Shown here: positions 47,381 through 56,573 of the stretch, piece after piece | Position numbering within the stretch: position 1 is the first letter of the stretch | Layout: every line of letters begins with the position of its first letter | Assembly (NCBI RefSeq): GCF_020524005.1 | Contig: NZ_JAIVKK010000007.1 | Coordinates: 206,279-270,278, forward strand | Source of the DNA: Microbulbifer aggregans | Lineage (GTDB): Bacteria > Pseudomonadota > Gammaproteobacteria > Pseudomonadales > Cellvibrionaceae | Length of the DNA stretch: 64,000 nucleotides | Reading direction: 5' to 3' | The notes under the pieces: generated by a model | What the model saw: only the letters and a program-made list of their open reading frames with translations | What the model was told of the DNA's origin: nothing | Database searches by the model: none | Translations under genes and position numbers: made by a program

Positions 47381-48349
47381 TTATTTTTTGCGCTTTTTCC
47401 TGCGCCGCCGGCGCCGCTTGCCCGCATCCCCGTAAAAGCCTTCTTCGCCTTCCGGACGGGTCTTGAAGCGACGGTGAACCCACATGTACTGGGCCGGGTT
47501 CTCGCGCATACGCGCTTCCACGAATTGATTGACCAGAATTGCGTCCTTCAGTTCGTCTCCAGACGGAATTTCCTTGATCGGTGGGAACACCTTGACGTGA
47601 TAGTGACCGCGTTCTTCGAGGCGGGTTACCGTGTAAGGCACCACCTGGGCACGCCCTACCCTCGCAAAACGGGAAGTTCCGGTAACCGTTGCCGCCGGAA
47701 TCCCAAACAGCGGCGCAAACACCCCCTGTTTGATGCCGTAGTCCTGATCTGGCGCATACCAAACCGCCCGGCCGTTCTTCAATGCCCGCAGCATGCCGCG
47801 TACATCCTTGCGCTGGAACACGTCAGAATCCTCGCCGTGACGCTCACGTCCCTTGCGCTGCATATAGTCGTACACAGGGTTTTTGTGGGGGCGGTACATG
47901 CCATCTACCGGATGGCTCATGGCCATGAAAGCCGCACCAATTTCCAGAGTGGTGAAATGCATCGCCATCATCACCACGCCCTGCCCACGCTCCCTGGGCT
48001 CCTGCAGGTGCTCGAGGCCCTCGATGGTGAAACGCTTGCGCAACCAGCGGCTGGAACGGAACCAGGCCATCCCCGTCTCCATCAGTGCGATACCGTTGGA
48101 GGCGAAATTGCGCCGCAGCAGCTGCTCACGCTTTTGCGCGGACAATTCGGGGAAGCAGAGGGCCAGATTGCGATCGGCGATCACGCGGCGGGTCTTGGCC
48201 AGTTTCAGCATGAGATGCCCCAGGCCACGCCCGAGCGCCATCTGCCAGCGGTAAGGAAGCTGGGCGATCAAAAACCAAACGCCAAAGAGAAGCCAGGTGA
48301 GCCAGTAGCGCGGGTGCAACAAGGCTGCGCGAAAATGCGGTTTTTCCAT
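47381..48349 (-). CDS. Lipid A acyltransferase, LpxL/HtrB family
   Basis: A 322-residue inner-membrane lauroyl/myristoyl acyltransferase acting late in lipid A synthesis. An N-terminal membrane helix (about 14-34) precedes the catalytic HxxxxE motif (MHFTTLEIGAAF) and the MYRPHKNP and WYAPDQDYG segments. Distinctive is the extreme C terminus, a run of about 12 Arg/Lys residues after GDAGK, which standard LpxL lacks. It reads leftward upstream of dapA with a 140-base gap. Confidence 0.88.
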   Translation of the reverse strand: MEKPHFRAALLHPRYWLTWLLFGVWFLIAQLPYRWQMALGRGLGHLMLKLAKTRRVIADRNLALCFPELSAQKREQLLRRNFASNGIALMETGMAWFRSSRWLRKRFTIEGLEHLQEPRERGQGVVMMAMHFTTLEIGAAFMAMSHPVDGMYRPHKNPVYDYMQRKGRERHGEDSDVFQRKDVRGMLRALKNGRAVWYAPDQDYGIKQGVFAPLFGIPAATVTGTSRFARVGRAQVVPYTVTRLEERGHYHVKVFPPIKEIPSGDELKDAILVNQFVEARMRENPAQYMWVHRRFKTRPEGEEGFYGDAGKRRRRRRKKRKK

Positions 48350-48477
48350 AGGATGAGAATCGAGATGCCGCTGAGGTCAAGAAAGCGGCGCATTATAGCT
48401 GCGCCGACGGCAACCGGATACTCGCGCGCCAGAATACTTGGCACAAATGGTTGGCAATGCCCGGCAATCTGTGCAGA

Positions 48478-48711
48478 TCAGTGACGAAGAAGTGCGTCCA
48501 GCTCGTCGACGACTTCGCACCAGTCCGAGTCTTCTGCGATGGCGTCATGTAAAAACTCACGCTGCCCATCGCTCCAGAAGCCCGCTTTTTCTAGCCTGTC
48601 CTCCCCCGCCAGGCGATGGCGGGCCAGGAAGTCCTCAATCGCATCCGCCCCGGCATCCAGGCCAAGCTGAGCAAAGAGATCCTGCAAAGTGTGGTGGCCG
48701 GTAGTTTCCAT
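48478..48711 (-). CDS. DUF2789 family protein
   Basis: A 77-residue acidic protein starting METTGHHTLQDLFAQLGLDAG and containing EKAGFWSDGQREFLHDAIAE, the DUF2789 pattern found in pseudomonads and relatives. Function is unknown. ATG 48711 is chosen over 48744 because AAGGTG lies 8 bases upstream and the family begins there. Confidence 0.78.
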   Translation of the reverse strand: METTGHHTLQDLFAQLGLDAGADAIEDFLARHRLAGEDRLEKAGFWSDGQREFLHDAIAEDSDWCEVVDELDALLRH

Positions 48712-48964
48712 CGTTGTGTCACCTTGGAACTGAGTTGGCATCACCCTCGATTATAGCCTTCTGACGCCGATAGCCACTGCGCTCCCCGCCCTCCATCGCG
48801 AATTGAACGCCAGGAAAAACACTTGCACGACACCTTCGCGATCAGATTCACGGATTTGTCACAAGACAATTTCCCCTGAAACCTTTGTTGATAAGCTGGC
48901 AGAGCAATGCCCAGAAAAATAATTATTTCACCACGATGCAAGACAAGACGAGGTCTAGGCAAAT

Positions 48965-51586
48965 ATGAAAGGATTTCTAGCAAGAACACCTATTGCGCTG
49001 TGCATTTCTGCAACATTGTTTTCCGCTCACACACTCTCCCAGAGCACCGACGAGGCGGATATGGAGCTGGTGGAAGTCACCGGCTCCCACATCAAGCGCG
49101 CCGCCATGGACGGGCCGGCACCGGTTACCAGCCTCACCGCGGAAGATATCGCCAACACCGGGGTCACGGACCTGATTGGCCTGTTTGCAAAGATGCCGGT
49201 CTCTGGCCAGGGTACCTTCTCCACCCAGGCCAACAGCAGTGACGACACCGCCAACGGCGGCTCCAGCGTATCCCTGCGCGGACTGGGCGCAGACTCGACC
49301 CTGATTCTCGTCAACGGCCGCCGCGTATCTGTCAGCCCCTTCGCCAAAAACATCGACACCGCATTCGTCGATATCAACAACATCCCCCTCGCCGCCATCA
49401 AACGCGTCGACATCCTCAAGGACGGTGCCTCAGCAACCTATGGCTCAGACGCCGTCGCCGGGGTGATCAACATCATTCTCCGGGATGACTTCGACGGCCT
49501 GGAAATCTCCGGCAAGATCGGCGGCACCAGCGAAGGCGGCGGCGAGGAAAGTAATATCAGTATGGTGTGGGGGCATGTAACGGATGAGAGCAGCCATACG
49601 TTTATCGTTGACTACTTCAGCCGCGACGAAATCCTGTACGCTGACCGCAGTTACGCCCGTTCCGCAAATCAGGCGGCCCTTCGCCCTAACGACCCGTTTG
49701 CCACAGACTTCAGCAGCTCTGCAGGCATTCCCGGCACCATCGCCCTCGCTTCCGACCCCACCGTGCGCCTGGCAGACACATTCGGCAATGACGTCTGTGC
49801 CGCAGGAGATATCGATACCGCCAACAACCTTTGCCGTTACGATTACGCGCCCTATATGAGCATGGTGCCATCCACCGAGCGCGTCAGCTTCAACTACATG
49901 GGGCGCTACTCACTCAGCGCCAATGTCGAAGCCTTCGCGGAGATAACCGGCCAGAACTCGAAAACAACCGTAAAGGGCGCCGGTAGCCCGAGTTTCAATG
50001 AACTGTTTATGTCCGGCGACAACATCAACCATCCCTTCGCAGACGCCCCCAGCCACCCGTTTTACCAGCAAGACCTGACCATGCGCCGGCGCACCGTGGA
50101 TATCGGCAACCGCCGCAAGGAAGTGGATTCCGACTACTTCCGCAGTGTACTGGGATTGGAAGGCGAGATCGGCACCTGGAACTGGGAAGCTGCCTACAGC
50201 TATATCAAGAGCGACGCGGTAGAACGCGGTGTAGACGGATTCCCCAATATCCGCCGCGTGCAGGAAGCAATCGACAGTGGCCTGTGGGATCCCTTCGAAC
50301 CCTCCGCCAACAGCGCGGAAGCGCTCGCCTATATCGAGACCACCACCTCCCGGGTTGGCAAATCCACCACCCGCACCTATGACGCACAGTTTTCCGGCCC
50401 CCTGCTGACAATGCCCTCCGGCGACCTGATGCTCGCGCTGGGTGTGGAACACCGCAAGGATTCCATCAGCGACAACCCCGATGACCAGTTCCTGCGCGGT
50501 GAAATCTTCGGTACCGAAGCCACCCAGGCCAATGGCAGCCGCGACAATACCGCCGTGTTTGCAGAACTGGCCGTGCCACTGTTGGACACGCTGGAAATGC
50601 AGCTCGCCGTGCGCCATGAGGACTACAGTGATTTCGGCACCACGACTGACCCCAAGGTGTCATTGCTGTGGTCACCGCTGGATAGCCTGTCACTGCGGGG
50701 CTCCTGGGGTACCGCTTTCCGCGCACCGTCACTGGCGCAACTGGGGCTCGGCCGTACCGATGAATCCCCGACATTGGTGGACCCTACTCGCTGTGCGGCC
50801 GTAGGCAACGTCAACAAGGCCTGTGAGCCGCAGGAGTACACCGCTATTTTTTCCGGTAACCCGGAGCTCGGCCCGGAGGAATCGGAAAACTATAACCTCG
50901 GTGTTATCGTCAATTTCAGTGAACAGTTCACCGCCTCACTGGACTACTACCACTACGACATCGAGAACATCATCGATTCCGATACCCAGTTCGTGTTCAG
51001 TGCCTTCGGTAATGATCCGTCTGTAGTGGAGCGCCTGCCTTCCAGTGATCCCAATGACCCGGGCGAAGTGGTGGCCATTTATGACTCCTTCCAGAATATT
51101 GGCAACCTCACCACCTCCGGCCTGGACCTGGACCTGCGTTACGGTTTTGACACCGACATCGGCAGCTTCGGTATTTCCTACACCATGAATTACATGCTGG
51201 AGTACGAAGACCGTCGCCCGGATGGCAACGGAGGCTCACGGGTTAACCTGACAGAAGGAGACTACGAACTGCCACCGTGGTGCTGGACCGCTGCAGCAGA
51301 CTGGAGTTACAACGATATTGGCGCGCGTCTGGCAGTGAACTATATCGACAGCTTTGAGCAGGATGCCGCCGTCCAGCAACCCGGCATGAGCGATATCGAT
51401 GCCATGACGACTGTTGATACCACAGTGAATTACTTTGGCTTTGACAGCATAACCGTCACCCTCGGGGTAACAAATCTGCTCGATGAAGAACCGCCATTCG
51501 ACTACGCCGACTTCATGGGGTTCACCCCGACCATCCACAGCGGCCAGGGACGTTTTGCCTACCTGTCATCTACTTACCGGTTCTGA
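48965..51586 (+). CDS. TonB-dependent receptor
   Basis: An 873-residue outer-membrane receptor. Signal peptide about 1-26, TonB-box-like MELVEVTGSHIKR, plug domain with SLRGLGADSTLILVNGRRV and VDILKDGASATYGSDAVAGV, and a barrel ending in Phe (YLSSTYRF). There is no STN domain. It belongs to a different branch from the 16-kb and 21-kb receptors. No substrate gene is adjacent, so the ligand is unknown. About 220 non-coding bases precede it, in which I see no clear regulatory motif, and a terminator follows. Confidence 0.88.
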   Translation: MKGFLARTPIALCISATLFSAHTLSQSTDEADMELVEVTGSHIKRAAMDGPAPVTSLTAEDIANTGVTDLIGLFAKMPVSGQGTFSTQANSSDDTANGGSSVSLRGLGADSTLILVNGRRVSVSPFAKNIDTAFVDINNIPLAAIKRVDILKDGASATYGSDAVAGVINIILRDDFDGLEISGKIGGTSEGGGEESNISMVWGHVTDESSHTFIVDYFSRDEILYADRSYARSANQAALRPNDPFATDFSSSAGIPGTIALASDPTVRLADTFGNDVCAAGDIDTANNLCRYDYAPYMSMVPSTERVSFNYMGRYSLSANVEAFAEITGQNSKTTVKGAGSPSFNELFMSGDNINHPFADAPSHPFYQQDLTMRRRTVDIGNRRKEVDSDYFRSVLGLEGEIGTWNWEAAYSYIKSDAVERGVDGFPNIRRVQEAIDSGLWDPFEPSANSAEALAYIETTTSRVGKSTTRTYDAQFSGPLLTMPSGDLMLALGVEHRKDSISDNPDDQFLRGEIFGTEATQANGSRDNTAVFAELAVPLLDTLEMQLAVRHEDYSDFGTTTDPKVSLLWSPLDSLSLRGSWGTAFRAPSLAQLGLGRTDESPTLVDPTRCAAVGNVNKACEPQEYTAIFSGNPELGPEESENYNLGVIVNFSEQFTASLDYYHYDIENIIDSDTQFVFSAFGNDPSVVERLPSSDPNDPGEVVAIYDSFQNIGNLTTSGLDLDLRYGFDTDIGSFGISYTMNYMLEYEDRRPDGNGGSRVNLTEGDYELPPWCWTAAADWSYNDIGARLAVNYIDSFEQDAAVQQPGMSDIDAMTTVDTTVNYFGFDSITVTLGVTNLLDEEPPFDYADFMGFTPTIHSGQGRFAYLSSTYRF

Positions 51587-51595
51587 TCAACCAAT

Positions 51596-51628
51596 AAAAA
51601 AGCCCGTCATTTAGACGGGCTTTTTTTA
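51596..51628 (+). terminator. Rho-independent terminator after TonB receptor gene
   Basis: AAAAAAGCCCGTC, loop ATTTA, GACGGGCTTTTTTT starting about 10 bases after the stop at 51586. The symmetric A and T runs could serve both strands, also ending the leftward tas gene region. Confidence 0.93.
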
Positions 51629-51643
51629 TCTGCAAACTGGAAC

Positions 51644-52687
51644 TTATGGCGCAGGATTCGGGTTTGCGTTGTGCACAGCCTCAATCGCCGCAAGCTGTTC
51701 GCTATCAAGCACAATACCGGCACTGGCAATATTGCTCTCAAGCTGTGCCATTGTCGTGGCACCGATAATATTCGAGGTCACAAACGGCTGCTGGGTAACG
51801 AAGGCCAACGCCATCTGCGCGGGATCCAGACCAAACTCTTGCGCCAGTTTCACATACGCTTCCGTCGCCTGTACCGCTCGCTCACCGGTATACCGCTGGA
51901 AGCGGTCAAACAGAGTAAGCCGCGCGCCCACGGGTTTCTGTCCGTGCAGGTATTTACCACTCAGGGTGCCAAATGCCAGTGGAGAGTAGGCCAGCAATCC
52001 ACATTTTTCGCGAATAGCCATTTCCCCAGCCCCCACCTCAAACGTGCGGTTTACCAGGCTGTATGGATTCTGAATTGAGGCAATACGGGGCTTGCCCTTG
52101 GCTGCAGAAAGTTTGAGATATTCCATCATGCCCCAGGGCGTCTCATTGGAAACGCCAATATGACGAACCTTGCCGGCCTTCACCAGCTCCTCCAGTGCGT
52201 CCAGCGTTTCGGCAATGGCGATACCGTCATCATCACCATGCACATAACCCAGCTTGCCAAAAAAGTTGGCCTGGCGCTCCGGCCAGTGCACCTGATAGAG
52301 ATCGATATAGTCGGTCTTCAGGCGCACGAGTGAGTCGTCACAGGCCTGCAGTACCTGCTCACGGCTCAGGCGGGGGCCGCCGCGAATATGGCCGACGCCT
52401 GAATTGGCCGCACTGCGGCCGGTGACTTTGCTGGCAACAACGACCTGCTCGCGATTGCCGCGCGCCGCGAGCCAGTTACCGATAACGGCTTCAGTCTGGC
52501 CATAGGTTTCAGGTCTGGGCGGTACCGGGTACATCTCTGCACAGTCTATAAAATTGACACCATTGGCAAGCGCGTAATCCAGTTGCTCGAACCCTTCAGC
52601 TTCGGAATTCTGCTCACCGAATGTCATGGTACCGAGGCAGATCTTACTGACCTGCAGATCCGTATTACCCAGTTGGCGCTGTTCCAT
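51644..52687 (-). CDS. tas: NADP(H)-dependent aldo/keto reductase, Tas family
   Basis: A 347-residue aldo/keto reductase close to E. coli Tas: LGTMTFGEQNSEAEG, CAEMYPVPPRPETYGQTE (Asp-Tyr of the tetrad), VASKVTG (Lys) and YQVHWPERQ (His), with IGVSNETPWGMMEYLK further on. ATG 52687 is preceded by GGGAG at 5 bases and starts 2 bases after the stop of the DUF1287 gene, so the two are one transcript. The physiological substrate is unknown. Confidence 0.92.
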   Translation of the reverse strand: MEQRQLGNTDLQVSKICLGTMTFGEQNSEAEGFEQLDYALANGVNFIDCAEMYPVPPRPETYGQTEAVIGNWLAARGNREQVVVASKVTGRSAANSGVGHIRGGPRLSREQVLQACDDSLVRLKTDYIDLYQVHWPERQANFFGKLGYVHGDDDGIAIAETLDALEELVKAGKVRHIGVSNETPWGMMEYLKLSAAKGKPRIASIQNPYSLVNRTFEVGAGEMAIREKCGLLAYSPLAFGTLSGKYLHGQKPVGARLTLFDRFQRYTGERAVQATEAYVKLAQEFGLDPAQMALAFVTQQPFVTSNIIGATTMAQLESNIASAGIVLDSEQLAAIEAVHNANPNPAP

Positions 52688-52689
52688 CT

Positions 52690-53298
52690 TCACTCCCACT
52701 CTTTTGGTACAAACCGGTAGTGCCCGGTAATTTCATAGGAGAACAACATATCATCCAGAACGGGCCCCGCACCAATGTTATGTACGATCAGCGGGTTGCC
52801 AGAGACTGGAGAGATCCGGTTGGTGACAATCCCTATATGGGGAAGGTTACCCGGCAACATCCAGGTGACGATATCGCCCGCCCCATAGCCGTCGGCCGTT
52901 GAGCCGTTTGGCAGTACTTCGCCATGCCGTGCAAAAAATATTTGCAAGTTTGGAACACGGCGGTGGTCAATATTCCGGTCCGTTCCGGTGAGCCCCCAGA
53001 TCCTGTTCGACGGGTACGCTGAAAAGCTTTCAGCCATATCCTCGTGAACCAACACCTGAAGATCGGTACCCAGGGCGCGATACGAGCGAATGACCACGTC
53101 AGTGCATACACCAATATTGCCCGGGACATCACCATTGGGATAACCAATAGAAAAATAGGAACCATCATAGGTTACGTTTTGCTTTGTCCGTTCAACCGCA
53201 GCTGTGACCAGACGCTCTTCGAAGCTCGGCCCGGCAAGGACCTGTGAGCAAAAAATAAAACAAAACAGAAATAGCCCTGCCATTGAAAGCGAATTCAT
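52690..53298 (-). CDS. DUF1287 family exported protein (YijF-like)
   Basis: A 202-residue protein with a signal peptide (about 1-22, FLFCFIFCSQVLAG). The Cys/His-bearing segments GVCTDVVIRSYRALG, NIDHRRVPNLQIFFARHG and LPHIGIVTNR resemble an NlpC/P60-like (papain-type) fold, the group to which DUF1287 is related. Such proteins may cleave cell-wall peptides; this is inference. GGAG lies 5 bases before ATG 53298. It is co-transcribed with tas. Confidence 0.82.
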   Translation of the reverse strand: MNSLSMAGLFLFCFIFCSQVLAGPSFEERLVTAAVERTKQNVTYDGSYFSIGYPNGDVPGNIGVCTDVVIRSYRALGTDLQVLVHEDMAESFSAYPSNRIWGLTGTDRNIDHRRVPNLQIFFARHGEVLPNGSTADGYGAGDIVTWMLPGNLPHIGIVTNRISPVSGNPLIVHNIGAGPVLDDMLFSYEITGHYRFVPKEWE

Positions 53299-53383
53299 AT
53301 TCACTCCGCACAACTCAAGAAAAGTATACGATTAAACGCCCAAAAGGAGCCTTGGGGAGGGGGAACGCATTGAACCCAAGTAC

Positions 53384-53824
53384 TCAAACATCATACGCAT
53401 AGAAATACCAGGAACTTTTCCTGGCATTGACCAAGTCATAGAGCCGTTGGGCCTCGGTATTTTCCGGCGCCGTAACCCATTGCAACCTGGCTGCGCCCTT
53501 AATGCGGGCAAACGCACGGCAGTGCTCGATCAGCTTCCGGCCAACACCTCTTCCACGATAGTCCGGTAATACATAGAGATCATTGAGTACGGCTACTTTA
53601 GCGGTAATAGTCGATGTGAACGTAAGATACACTGTGGCGAAGCCCACAACCTTTTCCGCCTCCCGCCATACAAACTGACACCCGATATCGGTTTCGGCAC
53701 CGAACCTTGAGAAAAAATCATAATTTTTCTTATCGCATATAGAGTCAATTCCGTAGAACTCTTGATATCTGCGTATTAAGGGTAAAAGTTCATTTAAATT
53801 CGATTCCGACACATCTTCAATCAC
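53384..53824 (-). CDS. GNAT family N-acetyltransferase
   Basis: A 146-residue GNAT protein. VLNDLYVLPDYRGRGVGRKLIEHCRAFA carries the acetyl-CoA-binding motif (RGRGVG), and TAPENTEAQRLYDLV is the usual C-terminal part. The acceptor is unknown. The gene is A+T-richer than the block to its left and marks the start of the accessory region. No attC site is seen next to it. Confidence 0.82.
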   Translation of the reverse strand: MIEDVSESNLNELLPLIRRYQEFYGIDSICDKKNYDFFSRFGAETDIGCQFVWREAEKVVGFATVYLTFTSTITAKVAVLNDLYVLPDYRGRGVGRKLIEHCRAFARIKGAARLQWVTAPENTEAQRLYDLVNARKSSWYFYAYDV

Positions 53825-53967
53825 GTGCCCGCCTATTCCCCTTAGCCGTCTCGGCTGTAGGATTCGTAGTACGCATTTGGTACATCCATATACTCCCTAT
53901 TTAACTTTACGTCTGACTAACACCTGAAGTCAGCAGGAGCCTATAGCTCCACACATCTAGGTGCCCA

Positions 53968-55017
53968 CTACCCCCCGAGGATAACCGCATCCGGGATTTC
54001 GTAGCGCTCGCTTCCGATGTTAATTCGGTTCAGGTCGCCCTCCCTGGTGGCGCGGAACTCGGGATAACCTTCCGCCTGGCTGGTATTCGCTCCGATAGGG
54101 ATCCCCATGCGGAAATAGATGGCACGGCTTGGCCCCGCCGGGCGCTTGACGACCACCGTCGCATAGCCACCACCGGCACGGGCCACACCAAATTCGCATT
54201 GAGCCATCGGCTGCCCGGGTGACAGCGCGCATGGAATCATCCCTGCAGCATCGAACTTACCTTGCCCCGCTCGCAGGGCCGAATCATCTACGCCTCGCGC
54301 AACACTGCCATCGGGGGATACGGCGGGATCCAGATATTCCGCTGCGACAAAGCCTCTCGGGCCACCACCAAGCTGTTGGACATCACACCAGACTCGACCA
54401 GCAGATTGCTGGCAGCCGAGATTATCAAGGATCGTGCCCGGCTCGTACTTGCTCACTATCCGAGCGGAAACCGCCGGTTGCTCACGCAAATTCAATCTGA
54501 CGGTAACTTTCCAGTTGCGGGGCCCGCCATGTTCGGGGGAAGCGGGCACCTCCTCGCTATTTCGAGAACGACCTGCCGACTCCCACACAAAGACACCGGC
54601 ATCCGCCATGAGGCTCAGATACAGGCGATCGTCCTCCAGCAGGTAGCTCCGGACAAACCGGCCTTGCCTGGCAATTTCTTCGCCCATACTCGGGGGCGGG
54701 CAATGCATAGATGTGGTCGCGAGGGGGCCAAACTCGAAATTCCCGCTCTTGCGATCGCTACCCGGTTTTGCTGTCCAAATTCCAGTGGCTCGATTGCAGT
54801 CGAGCTGCATTGTCACGGTACCATCACCGTGAAATCGCATGGTATAGCGCGCCGGTACACTTGGACGTTTCGTTCCTATCGCATCGTCCATAGAGCGGAA
54901 TTCCACAAAGCGCCATTCGGTATCTACTAGCGAACTCTCAGATATATCGCGGCCTGACACAGCCGATGTCGCCAACGCCAATAGGGTAGCAGCAACGCCG
55001 AGAAAAAATTTTTTCAT
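53968..55017 (-). CDS. Exported META-like / SH3-domain protein
   Basis: A 349-residue exported protein with signal peptide (about 1-22). Residues about 30-150 form a META/HslJ-like domain (LVDTEWRFVEF, GDGTVTMQLDCNRATGIW, FEFGPLATTSMHCP). Residues about 170-235 resemble a bacterial SH3 domain (VTVRLNLREQPAVSARIV ... RGFVAAEYLDP). The C-terminal 110 residues are not recognised. GGAGG stands 6 bases before ATG 55017, which is why the longer reading from 55083 is not used. Likely periplasmic; function unknown. Confidence 0.75.
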   Translation of the reverse strand: MKKFFLGVAATLLALATSAVSGRDISESSLVDTEWRFVEFRSMDDAIGTKRPSVPARYTMRFHGDGTVTMQLDCNRATGIWTAKPGSDRKSGNFEFGPLATTSMHCPPPSMGEEIARQGRFVRSYLLEDDRLYLSLMADAGVFVWESAGRSRNSEEVPASPEHGGPRNWKVTVRLNLREQPAVSARIVSKYEPGTILDNLGCQQSAGRVWCDVQQLGGGPRGFVAAEYLDPAVSPDGSVARGVDDSALRAGQGKFDAAGMIPCALSPGQPMAQCEFGVARAGGGYATVVVKRPAGPSRAIYFRMGIPIGANTSQAEGYPEFRATREGDLNRINIGSERYEIPDAVILGG

Positions 55018-55108
55018 GACTAGCCTCCGCTTTCTGTGGGCAACCTGGATGACCATCATCTGTAAGAGCCAAGGACGTTGCAAATCGGCTGGTTACGATT
55101 GTTCGTTT

Positions 55109-55705
55109 TTATACAGCCATGAAGCATGAGAACACGAACAACCAAAGTATTTGAAATCCGTAGCTAATCCTCTGGTGTAATCCAAGATTTAGTCTACTTT
55201 TATATGCCTTGGCAAGCGTAATCGAAAATATAAGACAACCCACGATACATAACACCGAGAACATACGGAGCCATAATGGGAAGGTGGAGCTTAATGCAAC
55301 CGCAGCAGGTGCTATTAACAGAGAGAAAAGCATTACAACACCCGCCCAAGAATGGACCTTACAGTTGGATGATGGCTCCCTAGTATATGGGTCACTGTCC
55401 ATTGGAAAGAAACCTGCGACCCAAGTGCCTAAACCATGAACGACTATCATTGATCCGATCACCACTTTACTTATTTCATTTTGCGAACTAAGCGCCACAA
55501 AAAGCCCGAACAGACAAAACATCAGTCCTAGTGGGTAATTGTTAATGATTGGTGATAACTTCCGCGTTGGACTATTTGCTGCCCCCAGCTCACTGCAGAA
55601 TTGTTTTGAGTGGTTGTAGTTTGGATAAAAACGAGCAGCCAATAAAATGCCGACGACCAACCATACAGAAGCAATAGCGCCTACATAAGCCAACATTGAG
55701 CTCAA
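55109..55705 (-). CDS. DUF998 family membrane protein
   Basis: A 198-residue protein with about six hydrophobic segments and the family marker FPMDSDPYTREPSSNCKVHSWAG. DUF998 proteins are of unknown function. It reads in the same direction as the cassettes and lies immediately downstream of attC 55728-55777, so it is probably the last (distal) cassette of the array; no attC is recognisable after its stop, so it could instead be resident DNA. Confidence 0.78.
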   Translation of the reverse strand: MSSMLAYVGAIASVWLVVGILLAARFYPNYNHSKQFCSELGAANSPTRKLSPIINNYPLGLMFCLFGLFVALSSQNEISKVVIGSMIVVHGLGTWVAGFFPMDSDPYTREPSSNCKVHSWAGVVMLFSLLIAPAAVALSSTFPLWLRMFSVLCIVGCLIFSITLAKAYKSRLNLGLHQRISYGFQILWLFVFSCFMAV

Positions 55706-55727
55706 AGTTGAATCCCTCCCTAAAAAA

Positions 55728-55777
55728 TAACGCCCGCGTTGCTTCCACGGGCCGTACTATCCGGCCTGCGTTTGTTA
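55728..55777 (-). repeat. attC site A (short)
   Basis: TAACGCCCGC to GCGTTTGTTA, only 50 bases, so it lost most of the central stem. The end GCGTTTGTTAGCAA matches the attC arm at 60203-60216, showing that the two glyoxalase-like cassettes share an origin. Confidence 0.75.
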
Positions 55778-55809
55778 GCAAGCGCTACCACAGAAACCAT
55801 TTCCCACGC

Positions 55810-56100
55810 TTACAGGGAATAATCGTTCTTCTCTTCAGCTCTTGTTGAATAATACTGCATGAATTCATACTGTATATTATTACTGCCGAAAATATACACA
55901 TTGCGTCGATGTGGGTGCTCACCACCAGCGTGGTCTACCGGATAGACAGCTTCAGACAGGCGACTTACAAGTGAATTCAAGTCAGAAACCAATATCCCAA
56001 TACGCTTAACTCCAGTCCATTTCTCCTTCCAATCATGAACCTGACCTAAGCCTCCCTCTCCGGACTGTACATTTCAAGCTGTATTTTCATGGAAATCTAA
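55810..56100 (-). pseudogene. Truncated glyoxalase/VOC-like gene (duplicate of 60246-60668)
   Basis: The C-terminal half of the VOC protein encoded at 60246-60668 is recognisable here (LVSRLSEAVYPVDHAGGEHP, then NIQYEFMQYY, ending EEKNDYSL). Upstream the homology continues through GEGGLGQVHDWKEKW to an in-frame TGA at about 56075 and then stops near 56100, where an attC remnant begins. The first third of the gene is missing. It is a decayed cassette duplicate. Confidence 0.8.
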
Positions 56101-56110
56101 TTGACTGCAG

Positions 56111-56158
56111 TTCGGCGGAGGGCCAAAGGTCCGGAGTCAATTGCCCGGCCTTTCTATG
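56111..56158 (-). repeat. attC remnant
   Basis: GGCGGAGGGCCAAAGGTCCGG ... GCCCGGCCTTTCTA matches one half of the long attC class (compare 58324-58367), but the other half is gone and TTGTTA has become TTTCTA. Recombination at this site is probably dead. Confidence 0.65.
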
Positions 56159-56495
56159 CGTGCCGTACCCAACCAAGGCTCAGGACGTACCGCGTACCTG
56201 AAGCTACCCTGGATACGGAATGCTCCGAAAGATCGGGACGAAAGTACTTTACTCTAGAATTCTCAAAAATTGGCGATTTGCATAAAAAATCCCCACCAGA
56301 CTTCGCCCTTTTAATAACCACGTTCAACCGGTAGTGATTACCAGTTGTGACCTTGTCCGTATGGGGCGGAATTTCAGCGCCTTCCTTAAACCGGAGGATA
56401 TAAAAATCGAAAGGAATAGGCCACTTTGAGCCGAGTATGAAAAACTTTTCATAGCCGGTGTTCTGCCTACCCTTTTCCCATCGCCATAATTTCAA
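56154..56495 (-). CDS. Cassette protein, 2OG-Fe(II) oxygenase-like
   Basis: A 113-residue protein with the iron-binding facial triad of 2-oxoglutarate dioxygenases: H45-x-D47 (IPPHTDKV) and H92 (LSEHSVSRV), with R102 (GTRYVLSLGW) placed to bind 2-oxoglutarate. The jelly-roll strands YRLNVVIKRAKSGGDFL and VKYFRPD fit. It starts with TTG at 56495 with no good ribosome-binding site. An ATG 10 bases further up is out of frame, so the start region may be damaged. The stop TAG lies in a mutated attC end. The substrate is unknown. Confidence 0.68.
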   Translation of the reverse strand: MKLWRWEKGRQNTGYEKFFILGSKWPIPFDFYILRFKEGAEIPPHTDKVTTGNHYRLNVVIKRAKSGGDFLCKSPIFENSRVKYFRPDLSEHSVSRVASGTRYVLSLGWVRHA

Positions 56496-56573
56496 ATTTC
56501 ATACTCTTTTGAGTTCTGGGGCTATCACGCAAACTGCCTGTGATTGATATAAGGCTCACGCACAGAGATTAGG

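Noticed and set aside
48745..48964. Fur box upstream of the TonB receptor at 48965
   Set aside because: I looked for a GATAAT-type inverted hexamer array and saw none convincing in the 220 bases.
54262..54930. 222-codon plus-strand frame opposite the META/SH3 gene
   Set aside because: The minus-strand gene has a signal peptide, ribosome-binding site and recognisable domains; the plus frame has none.
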